From the NCBI GenBank assembly GCA_031549925.1, contig JAVBPA010000048.1, forward strand, positions 1 to 21,622: a stretch of DNA of 21,622 bases. The letters are read 5' to 3'. Positions 7,793 to 13,324 of the stretch are shown piece after piece (the first letter of the stretch is position 1; every line of letters begins with the position of its first letter). The stretch comes from JAVBPA01 sp031549925 (GTDB taxonomy: Bacteria; Bacillota; Clostridia; Oscillospirales; CAG-272). Made by a program: the position numbers and the translations under genes. The notes below the pieces were generated by a model, which saw only the letters and a program-made list of their open reading frames with translations, had not been told where the DNA came from and did no database searches.

Positions 7793-8818
7793 TTATCTTT
7801 GTACTCTTCCCGAACCTCCGCCTTTCATTAGTTCTTCTATTTCATTTATGCTTACACAATTGAAGTCACCTTCGATTGTATGCTTTAAAGCGGATGCGGC
7901 AACGGCAAAATCAATAGAATATTGGTCGTCTTTCCCCGATAACTGCGAATAAATAAGCCCTCCTCCGAAGCTGTCTCCTCCGCCTACCCGATCTACTATA
8001 TGTATCGAATAGGAGGGAGAAAAGTAATATTTATTGTCTTTTGAACAATAAAGCATTCCCGCCCAGTCATTGTCGTTCGCCGTATGGCTTGTTCTCAGAG
8101 TTATCGCTACTTTTTCGATTCCGAATTTTTCCGAAAGCTGCTTCGCAACACTTTTATATGCTTCACCCGAAACGATTCCGCGGTCAACATCCGTTCCCTC
8201 GGCTTTTATTCCGAATACTTTTTCTGCGTCCTCCTCGTTCGCTATACATAAATCAACATATGGCATAAGAGAACTCATAACCTCGCCTGCTTTTTGCGCG
8301 TTCCACAAATTTTTTCTGTAATTTAAATCGCAGCTGATTTTTATTCCGGCTTCTTTTGCGGCAACACAAGCTTCTAGGCATGCTTTAGCCGTTTTATCGC
8401 TGAGCGCGGGAGTTATTCCGGTGAAATGAAACCAGTCTGAATAGCAAAATATCTTTTTCCAGTCATAAACTGAGGGATCAGCTTCTGCTGCTGACGAATA
8501 CGCGCGGTCATATATGACTTTTGAACTTCTCTGTGAAGCTCCTTTTTCAAGATAATATATCCCAACCCGATTTCCTCCGCGAACTATTTCATTTGTGCCG
8601 ACACCCCATTTACGCAGCATATTAATGACGGATTGCCCGATTTCATGGGTCGGCAGACTTGTGATAAATACGGCTTCTGACCCGAAACCCGCGAGCGAAA
8701 CCGCGACATTAGCTTCCGCTCCTCCTATTCCGTAAACGAGTGAAGAAGTTTGAACAAACCGTTCATATCCTGGCGGGTTCAATCTGAGCATAACTTCACC
8801 GAAGCATATAATTTTCAT
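7793..8818 (-). CDS. kdgK: 2-keto-3-deoxygluconate kinase (PfkB / ribokinase family)
   Basis: Phosphorylates a 2-keto-3-deoxy sugar acid with ATP, giving 2-keto-3-deoxy-6-phosphogluconate (or the galacto isomer) for the KDPG aldolase. The 341-residue ribokinase fold shows the N-terminal substrate motif GGAEANVAVSLAGFG (32-46), the YDRAYSSAAE segment (103-112) typical of KDG kinases, and the PfkB signature DRVGGGDSFGGG (276-287) with catalytic Asp282 and its anion hole. ATG 8818 has AGAAGG just upstream on the minus strand. It converges on dgoD, whose product is a 2-keto-3-deoxy acid. This supports a shared sugar-acid route, although classical KDGal kinase (DgoK) is a different family. Specificity between the gluco and galacto isomers cannot be read from sequence. 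Confidence 0.87.
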   Translation of the reverse strand: MKIICFGEVMLRLNPPGYERFVQTSSLVYGIGGAEANVAVSLAGFGSEAVFITSLPTHEIGQSVINMLRKWGVGTNEIVRGGNRVGIYYLEKGASQRSSKVIYDRAYSSAAEADPSVYDWKKIFCYSDWFHFTGITPALSDKTAKACLEACVAAKEAGIKISCDLNYRKNLWNAQKAGEVMSSLMPYVDLCIANEEDAEKVFGIKAEGTDVDRGIVSGEAYKSVAKQLSEKFGIEKVAITLRTSHTANDNDWAGMLYCSKDNKYYFSPSYSIHIVDRVGGGDSFGGGLIYSQLSGKDDQYSIDFAVAASALKHTIEGDFNCVSINEIEELMKGGGSGRVQR

Positions 8819-8855
8819 TTAGCCTTCTCTCTTTCTATGTATATTCTGCACAAAA

Positions 8856-8910
8856 TGGTATTGGTTTACTGATTCTTTTCATCTATTTTACAGATATATA
8901 ATATATACCA
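8856..8910. promoter_or_regulatory. Inverted TGGTAT / ATACCA half-sites upstream of the kinase gene
   Basis: TGGTAT at 8856-8861 and ATACCA at 8905-8910 are inverted copies upstream of the kinase start. TGGTAT/ATACCA half-sites resemble those bound by GntR-type regulators of hexuronate and sugar-acid genes. Here they are about 43 nt apart rather than adjacent, so the assignment is weak. I found no convincing -35/-10 pair for the kinase gene in this AT-rich stretch. Confidence 0.2.
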
Positions 8911-8947
8911 TCTTTTATTAAATTATGTATTTTATTTGTCCTTCATG

Positions 8948-8961
8948 TTACATTATTGTAA
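8948..8961. promoter_or_regulatory. Dyad TTACA-N4-TGTAA upstream of the secreted-protein promoter
   Basis: A perfect 5-bp inverted repeat, TTACA (8948-8952) and TGTAA (8957-8961), is centred about 58 bp before the predicted transcription start of the gene at 9039. This is a position where activators often bind. No specific regulator can be named. Confidence 0.3.
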
Positions 8962-8977
8962 AGATGTAGATTATATA

Positions 8978-9006
8978 TTGACTTATCACAAAAAAAATGT
9001 CATAAT
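8978..9006 (+). promoter_or_regulatory. Sigma-A promoter of the secreted-protein gene
   Basis: TTGACT (8978-8983) and CATAAT (9001-9006) are separated by exactly 17 nt, each one mismatch from consensus. The start would be near 9013, giving a leader of about 25 nt that carries AGGAGG at 9022-9027, 11 nt before ATG 9039. Promoter and RBS both look strong, suggesting high vegetative expression. Confidence 0.85.
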
Positions 9007-9038
9007 GAGAACACATTATTTAGGAGGTTATTTTTCAC

Positions 9039-10139
9039 ATGTCAAAACTAACTAAAGGCTTAATCGCGATATTATTAATATCCTGCCTTCTTATAACTGC
9101 GATACCCGCTTTTGCTGAAGATGAAGAAATAGGCGGATTCCCATATAAGATAGTCGAATTTTCCGGTCTTGAAGAAGTTCCCTTTACATCGAACGGCGTT
9201 GACGGCTTACGTATTGAAGAAGGTCTTCTCTGCGGAACATCCACAGGCGGCGACCCGCATATGCCTTATTCCGGCGGTCTCACAATGTCTGCCGACATGA
9301 TTGACTACATAATTTTAACATTTGCTGCGGATTCAACTGATCATTCGTTCCAGTTCTTCTTTACAACAGAAACAATCGGCTGGAGTGAAGCTGCTTCTCT
9401 CCGTTACGATTATTCAGCGGACGAACCCGACGAAGACGGTTATTACACAATAGTTCTTGATACATCTGTATGCGCTGAATGGAAAGGCACAATAACAAAC
9501 TTCCGTCTTGACCCGTTCTCAGCAGAAGGCACATTTGCTTTTGATTCTATCATATTCTGGTCAACATCCTCAACAGTTTTCTATGTTGATTTTGCCGGAC
9601 TTACAGAAGCTCCTTTTTCAAAGAGCGGCAATGTCGGACAACTCTTCGTTGAAAACGGTTATCTTTACGGTTCATCAAACGGCGGCGACCCCTACATGAA
9701 CTACACAGGCGAAGTTAATTTTGACGCTGCAAACGTAGATTTTATCCGTTTCAGAATGAAAAACTTCTCTTCAAGCAATAATTTCCAGTTCTTCTTTACA
9801 ACAGGAACAATAGGCTGGAGCGAAGCAGCATCTTTCAAAGTTGATTTAACAAAATGCCCGAAAGACGAATTCGGCTGGATATATGTTGAAATAGATACCT
9901 CCGTATGCGCTGAATGGAAAGGCACAGTAACAGGTTTCCGTCTTGATCCGTTCCAGGCAAAAGGCGTGTTTAAATTCGGTGCTATAAGCTTTGAAGCTGC
10001 TCCCTTAGTAATAGAAGCTGAAGAAGAAGTTGCTCCGGAAGTAGTTGCTCCTATCGCTGCTAAAACAGGTCTCGGATGGGGCGTAATCCAGTATTTACTT
10101 AACTGGTACAACAACTACACAATTTCAAGATGGTTCTAA
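9039..10139 (+). CDS. Secreted protein with two tandem beta-sandwich-like repeats, function unknown
   Basis: 366 aa. Residues 1-26 form a classical signal peptide (Lys-rich start, hydrophobic core, AFA before EDEE), so it is exported. LISC at 13-16 fits a lipobox by pattern, but the hydrophobic residues that follow make the AFA site more likely. The mature part holds two copies of a domain of about 138 residues (36-173 and 181-318). Both carry FQFFFTTxTIGWSEAAS and DTSVCAEWKGTxTxFRLDPF. The closing pattern, a W-x-G-x-I/V-T-x-x-R-L-D-P segment followed by a beta strand, recalls sugar-binding-like beta-sandwich domains in extracellular glycan-active proteins. This is a resemblance only, since no enzyme domain is present. 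An acidic Ala/Pro/Val linker (322-341) leads to an aromatic tail ending in Trp-Phe. Each repeat has a Cys (144, 290) in the same place. Strong promoter and RBS imply abundance, as for a surface-layer or binding protein. Confidence 0.85.
   Translation: MSKLTKGLIAILLISCLLITAIPAFAEDEEIGGFPYKIVEFSGLEEVPFTSNGVDGLRIEEGLLCGTSTGGDPHMPYSGGLTMSADMIDYIILTFAADSTDHSFQFFFTTETIGWSEAASLRYDYSADEPDEDGYYTIVLDTSVCAEWKGTITNFRLDPFSAEGTFAFDSIIFWSTSSTVFYVDFAGLTEAPFSKSGNVGQLFVENGYLYGSSNGGDPYMNYTGEVNFDAANVDFIRFRMKNFSSSNNFQFFFTTGTIGWSEAASFKVDLTKCPKDEFGWIYVEIDTSVCAEWKGTVTGFRLDPFQAKGVFKFGAISFEAAPLVIEAEEEVAPEVVAPIAAKTGLGWGVIQYLLNWYNNYTISRWF
9144..9992 (+). repeat. Intragenic duplication, unit offset 435 nt
   Basis: The two domain copies lie at about 9144-9557 and 9579-9992. 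The offset is 435 nt (145 codons), checked at TTCCAG 9348 versus 9783. Parts are nearly identical at the DNA level, for example the codons for CAEWKGT and RLDPF, while the N-terminal thirds have diverged more. This points to a fairly recent duplication or to gene conversion acting on the core motifs. Confidence 0.85.
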
Positions 10140-10202
10140 TAATTTAGTATCGCAATAAATATTAAATTTACTAAACCGTAAAACTTAGCACAAAATTAGA
10201 AT

Positions 10203-10231
10203 GTATAACCTTCCGGCCGATGGTAATACTT
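10203..10231 (+). promoter_or_regulatory. Sigma-F-type promoter of sigG
   Basis: GTATA (10203-10207), 14 nt, then GGTAATACTT (10222-10231). This fits the forespore sigma-F consensus GYATA - N14-16 - GGNNANANTR except for the last base. sigG is a sigma-F target in Bacillus, so promoter type and gene agree. The start would be near 10237, about 30 nt before the TTG start codon. Confidence 0.6.
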
Positions 10232-10252
10232 TAAATGAGGTATTACTATGGC

Positions 10253-10259
10253 AGGGAGG
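10253..10259 (+). promoter_or_regulatory. Ribosome binding site that fixes the sigG start at TTG 10267
   Basis: AGGGAGG lies 7 nt before TTG 10267. Starting there gives MHYSKVEICGVNTSKL, which aligns with the N-terminus of known SigG proteins (SxxKVEICGVxTSKL). The in-frame ATG at 10201 lies within the promoter and has no RBS. Confidence 0.8.
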
Positions 10260-10266
10260 TTTTATT

Positions 10267-10572
10267 TTGCATTACAGCAAGGTTGAAATATGCGGCGTAA
10301 ATACTTCAAAATTAAAAACACTTAATGATGAAGAAAAACTCGATTTATTAATTAAAACAAAAAGCGGGGATGTAAACGCGCGAAATACATTAATTGATTG
10401 TAATTTAAGACTTGTTCTAAGCATTTTGCAAAGATTTTCGAGCAGAAATGAAAATCCTGACGATTTATTTCAGGTAGGATGTATAGGTCTGATAAAAGCT
10501 ATTGATAACTTTAACACGGAGCTTGACGTAAAATTTTCAACCTATGCCGTGCCGATGAATGTATCGATGTGA
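10267..10572 (+). CDS. sigG: Sporulation sigma factor sigma-G, 5' part only (interrupted)
   Basis: Sigma-G directs late gene expression in the forespore. The first 97 residues closely match SigG: KVEICGVNTSKL at the N-terminus, NLRLVLSILQRF and DDLFQVGCIGLIKAIDNF in region 2, and KFSTYAVPM in region 2.4. In intact SigG this is followed by IIGEIRRYLRD and about 150 more residues (regions 3 and 4). Here, after Met97 (ATG 10555-10557), only NVSM is read before TGA. The remaining two thirds are not downstream on either strand. Promoter and RBS are intact and no other damage is seen in the remaining part, so the break looks like a clean recombination junction rather than decay. A convergent large serine recombinase begins 82 nt further on. 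As it stands the product lacks promoter -35 recognition and cannot work alone. Confidence 0.9.
   Translation: MHYSKVEICGVNTSKLKTLNDEEKLDLLIKTKSGDVNARNTLIDCNLRLVLSILQRFSSRNENPDDLFQVGCIGLIKAIDNFNTELDVKFSTYAVPMNVSM
10546..10572 (+). other. Candidate attachment junction (attL-like) in sigG
   Basis: Homology to sigG runs through the codons for Ala-Val-Pro-Met (10546-10557) and stops at the next codon, where Ile is expected. CGATG occurs at 10553-10557 and again at 10565-10569. Serine recombinases cut around a 2-bp core, and a crossover in or next to 10552-10560 would explain the break. The sequence on the right would then derive from the element. The exact core cannot be set without the partner site. 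Confidence 0.5.
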
Positions 10573-10596
10573 AAATCTGTTGTCACAAGTTTTTTG

Positions 10597-10619
10597 TTGC
10601 TTTTTTTCAAAAAAAGCAA
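10597..10619. terminator. Palindromic hairpin between sigG fragment and recombinase gene
   Basis: TTGCTTTTTTT (10597-10607) is the exact reverse complement of AAAAAAAGCAA (10609-10619), with one central base. Both flanking genes converge on it, so it could act as a two-way terminator. The stem is AT-rich apart from two G-C pairs. Confidence 0.45.
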
Positions 10620-10653
10620 ACGCATCCCCATATCTTCTTATCCTCATCCGAAT

Positions 10654-12030
10654 TTAAAACATATAATATATATCAACTTTTTCGTATGTTATAACAACTT
10701 TATCAATGCACCGGCGCAGTATCGATTGTTTTTCTTCCGTAGTCATATATTCCCAGGCTTCTTTCAGATTAGTAATTTCTTTTGCTGTTTCTCTTGATTT
10801 TTTATATTCATTTAAAGTTTTGTTTTCGTCTTCGAGCAAAGCTTTTATTTTTTCCAGTTCCGTTTTATTTTCTTCGATTGTCTCAATCAGCAATTCATCT
10901 TCTGATTGTGCATACAAATTATATAATGTTTTAATTTTTTTACTGATAACATCAAACCGTTTCTTCAAATCAAGATTATAATCATCAGCCGCGGCATTAA
11001 TATTTTCATCTATTTTTTTAGAAGCCGCGGAAAACAAATCCTTGATAATAATATCCTCAATTTCGTCAGCCCATGTTTTATTATTGTCACATTCACCGCT
11101 GAAAAGATTTTTTTTACCGATGTCCTGCGAATAGCAATATATCTTATACCCGTTTTTCCCCCATTTTTGATATCTCATTTTAGAGCCGCAAACTCCGCAG
11201 ATTATCAATCCGGCAAGCAATGATTTAGAAGTAATCAAGCCTTTTTTAGACCTTTTCAAATACAAAGCAATTGCATTATCATATGTTTGTTTGTCAATTA
11301 TCGCTTCATGCTGCCCTTTGTATTCCACTCCATTATATAAAATGATACCTGTATTTGTTTTGCGCAGCAATATTTGTTCGGCTAGCCTTTCATATTTCAA
11401 ATCGAGCGCGCTTGCTATCCTGGCAAAAGACCAGCCCCGAATATACAAATTATAAAGCTTTTTTACTTTATCCGCGTCCGAATTAGGAATTAAAATACCC
11501 TTTTCACGGTCATAATCATAACCGAAAGGTATTTTACCTCCGCCCATCCATAAACCGCTTTTAACGCGTTCTCTCATTCCGATACGTGTACGTTCGCGTA
11601 TTGTTTCCCTTTCAAGCTGAGCAAAAGCCGACATTATTCCCAGCATAGCGCGTCCTATCGGAGTAGATGTATCCATGTTTTCGTTTAAAGATACGAAATC
11701 TGTTTCAGCGGGATTAAAAACATCTTCGATTAAATACAGGGTATCTTTCTGACTGCGTGACAAACGGTCAAGCTTATATACTACAACACATGATACTTCA
11801 TAATTTTTAACATCGTTTATAAGCCGCTGAAGTTCCGGCCTATCCGTATTGCTGCCGCTGAAACCTCCGTCGATGTAAAAACTATAATGCTTGATTTGAC
11901 GGCTTGTACAATAAGCTTCAAGCATCTCCTTCTGAGCATCGATAGAATAACCCTCCTCACGCTGAGCATCGGTTGAAACGCGTATATATAAAGCGGCGGT
12001 TTTTATTTTTTTGTCCTTTTGTTTTAACAT
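10654..12030 (-). CDS. Large serine recombinase (site-specific integrase/excisionase, SpoIVCA-like)
   Basis: Catalyses site-specific DNA integration, excision or inversion through a serine-DNA intermediate. From ATG 12030 (GGAG 7 nt upstream) it has 458 residues. The frame is open further back to 12069, but without an RBS. The resolvase domain comes first: nucleophile Ser19 in YIRVSTDAQ, then YKLDRLSRS with active-site arginines and IGRAMLGIMSAFAQLERE. A recombinase domain follows (GGGKIPFGYDYD onward), then a zinc-ribbon segment CGVCGSKM...C...C, and a long Lys/Glu-rich coiled-coil region near the C-terminus. This is the architecture of SpoIVCA, which excises skin from sigK, and of TnpX and phage integrases. 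Its 3' end faces the truncated sigG. No other phage or transposon genes are nearby. Confidence 0.93.
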   Translation of the reverse strand: MLKQKDKKIKTAALYIRVSTDAQREEGYSIDAQKEMLEAYCTSRQIKHYSFYIDGGFSGSNTDRPELQRLINDVKNYEVSCVVVYKLDRLSRSQKDTLYLIEDVFNPAETDFVSLNENMDTSTPIGRAMLGIMSAFAQLERETIRERTRIGMRERVKSGLWMGGGKIPFGYDYDREKGILIPNSDADKVKKLYNLYIRGWSFARIASALDLKYERLAEQILLRKTNTGIILYNGVEYKGQHEAIIDKQTYDNAIALYLKRSKKGLITSKSLLAGLIICGVCGSKMRYQKWGKNGYKIYCYSQDIGKKNLFSGECDNNKTWADEIEDIIIKDLFSAASKKIDENINAAADDYNLDLKKRFDVISKKIKTLYNLYAQSEDELLIETIEENKTELEKIKALLEDENKTLNEYKKSRETAKEITNLKEAWEYMTTEEKQSILRRCIDKVVITYEKVDIYYMF

Positions 12031-12128
12031 ATGAATTCTCCGATAAAAAATTGCGCTGCAGTAAAACAATTCTAAAATAAACCTTATGAGAACTTGAATA
12101 TAAATCTTTTACATCAAATTAAATATCG

Positions 12129-12157
12129 GATGTACAGATTTTATTTGTTTCTGTCAA
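12129..12157 (-). promoter_or_regulatory. Possible promoter of the recombinase gene with overlapping dyad
   Basis: On the minus strand a perfect TTGACA (12157-12152) is followed after 17 nt by TACATC (12134-12129), a poor -10. TACATC also forms a dyad with the GATGTA copy at 12115-12110 (minus strand), a 6-bp stem over 13 nt. The dyad could be an operator covering the -10. The start would lie about 95 nt before the ATG. Weak call. Confidence 0.3.
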
Positions 12158-12190
12158 ACGTATTATTCTAAATATTGTTATACTACAACG

Positions 12191-12236
12191 CCGTATGCCA
12201 CGCTGTATGCTAAGCTTTAAATAAAACTGTATGCCA
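12191..12236. repeat. Three phased direct repeats, consensus CYGTATGCYA
   Basis: CCGTATGCCA (12191-12200), CTGTATGCTA (12203-12212) and CTGTATGCCA (12227-12236) have start-to-start steps of 12 and 24 nt. They lie in the non-coding stretch 12031-12309 between the recombinase gene and the small ORF. Such phasing suggests protein-binding half-sites. On the minus strand, CATACAG also resembles a sigma-E -10 element (CATACANT), but no matching -35 is clear. Confidence 0.5.
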
Positions 12237-12309
12237 AGTCTTAAAAAACAATAAAAATTTTGTGTACTGCGAAAATTCAATGATAATTTAATTCAAAGAA
12301 ATAAAACAC

Positions 12310-12591
12310 TCAACCGCCGCTTATATCGAATAATTGATTAATATTATCCATATCTGTATCTGTATTTGTGTTTTCATCATTGTCAATATTATTCTGCCGG
12401 TATTTTGTCAAGCGGTACCGGACTGTTTTTACCGTGTTTTCGACTACATTGTCAAACATCATATTGCTGATAATATTTTCAGCGTGAAGATCTTCTTCTC
12501 CGACCGCTATTCCGTTTACATATCTTGTGATAATTATAAAAATCACCCCTCTCAAGTATATTATTACCGGATAAGGGGCGAAAATATTCAT
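12310..12591 (-). CDS. Hypothetical small protein after hisE
   Basis: An open frame of 93 codons whose ATG overlaps the hisE stop (ATGA). The N-terminal 20 residues are hydrophobic, and their codons coincide with a probable terminator hairpin. The rest reads ITRYVNGIAVGEEDLHAE, then a basic stretch (VKTVRYRLTKYRQ), then an Asn/Asp/Thr-rich low-complexity tail ending in FDISGG. An RBS-like GAGAGGGGTGA inside the frame points to a later start, but only ATT or ATA codons follow at the right distance. I recognise no family. It may be a short gene of the recombinase-bearing region, or not expressed at all. Confidence 0.35.
   Translation of the reverse strand: MNIFAPYPVIIYLRGVIFIIITRYVNGIAVGEEDLHAENIISNMMFDNVVENTVKTVRYRLTKYRQNNIDNDENTNTDTDMDNINQLFDISGG
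12538..12580 (-). terminator. Probable terminator of the his operon
   Basis: Read on the minus strand just after hisE, CGCCCCT (12580-12574) pairs with AGGGGTG (12550-12544) through 7 bp including one G-U. It is followed by ATTTTTAT (12543 downward). The loop is 23 nt. Its position 8 bp past the hisE stop fits an operon end. Confidence 0.55.
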
Positions 12592-12917
12592 GTATTTTTA
12601 TCTATATTTTTTATTTGCTTCAAATTTCCGGTTTTTTGCGATCTTATTTCGAGTTCTCCCAATACATCCTCAATAGGCAAGCCTCTTTCATTCATCAAAA
12701 CGATTATATGATAAATCAAATCGCAAATTTCCAGCTTCAATTCTTCATTGCTGCCGTTTTTCGCGGCTATTATGGTTTCGGCACATTCCTCCCCGACTTT
12801 TTTTAGTATCTTATCAAGCCCTTTTTCATAAAGATAGCAGGTATAAGATCCTTCTTCATAATTTAGCTTTCTTTCCGCCGCAACCGCGTAAAGATCACTG
12901 ATTATTTTATCGTTCAT
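12588..12917 (-). CDS. hisE: Phosphoribosyl-ATP pyrophosphatase
   Basis: Second step of histidine synthesis: removes pyrophosphate from phosphoribosyl-ATP to give phosphoribosyl-AMP. The 109-residue all-alpha protein belongs to the MazG-like fold. KKVGEECAETIIAAKN (about 39-54) and the following EICDLIYHIIVLM supply the acidic Mg2+ ligands typical of HisE. It is a separate gene, not fused to hisI as in enterobacteria. Its ATG shares one base with the hisI stop (TAATG), so translation is coupled. It is the last his gene, and a probable terminator follows its stop. Confidence 0.95.
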   Translation of the reverse strand: MNDKIISDLYAVAAERKLNYEEGSYTCYLYEKGLDKILKKVGEECAETIIAAKNGSNEELKLEICDLIYHIIVLMNERGLPIEDVLGELEIRSQKTGNLKQIKNIDKNT

Positions 12918-13324
12918 TAAAAATTCTCCCCGGTGTTTTTTTTATATAAGGTCCTGAAAAAACAAGTGTATTCACCTGTGTGACAAGCCGCTCCGTCCTG
13001 TTTTACCGTGATAAGCAAAGTATCGCAGTCGCAGTCATATGCAATTTCTAATACATGCTGATAATGACCGGAGGTTGCGCCTTTATTCCAAAGCTCCTGT
13101 CTTGAGCGGCTGTAAAACCAAGTAATACCGCTCTCGAGAGTTTTATTAAGCGAAATTTCATTCATATACGCAAGCATCAGAACCTGTCTGTTTTGATCCT
13201 GTACTATTGCGGGTATAAGTTCGCTTTTTAAAAAAAAGCGTGATAAATCATTTTGTTCGGTATCATCCGGTTTATTTATAGTCGGTATCTGCCCGTTCTC
13301 TATTGTTATGATATTATCTTTCAA
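12917..13324 (-). CDS. hisI: Phosphoribosyl-AMP cyclohydrolase
   Basis: Third step of histidine synthesis: opens the adenine ring of phosphoribosyl-AMP. 135 aa. The Mg2+ motif DCDCD is at 97-101, with zinc cysteines Cys98 and Cys114 among the expected ligands and the family signature QDGAACHTGEYTCFFR at about 109-124. WFYSRSRQELWNKGATSG (69-86) is the substrate-binding stretch. About 25 residues precede the core, a little longer than the shortest family members. The start is TTG 13324, in a TTGA overlap with the hisF stop and 6 nt after GAGGTGA. Confidence 0.95.
   Translation of the reverse strand: MKDNIITIENGQIPTINKPDDTEQNDLSRFFLKSELIPAIVQDQNRQVLMLAYMNEISLNKTLESGITWFYSRSRQELWNKGATSGHYQHVLEIAYDCDCDTLLITVKQDGAACHTGEYTCFFRTLYKKNTGENF

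Noticed and set aside
9701..10114. 137-aa minus-strand frame inside the secreted-protein gene
   Set aside because: It is antisense to a gene with signal peptide, promoter and repeats, has no RBS or recognisable motif, and reflects codon bias of the real gene.
10201..10266. ATG 10201 as the sigG start
   Set aside because: It overlaps the sigma-F-like promoter, has no RBS, and adds 22 residues absent from SigG proteins. TTG 10267 has AGGGAGG 7 nt upstream and aligns with the family N-terminus.
12031..12069. Longer N-terminus of the recombinase from 12069
   Set aside because: No RBS precedes it, while ATG 12030 has GGAG at ideal distance and the extra residues are not part of the resolvase domain.
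12187..12240. CRISPR array
   Set aside because: There are only three 10-bp copies with steps of 12 and 24 nt, no spacers of normal length and no cas genes.
12070..12309. sigG 3' part hidden in the gap beyond the recombinase
   Set aside because: Reading the frames here gives nothing like GEIRRYLRD or the region 3 and 4 helices. The stretch is AT-rich and non-coding.
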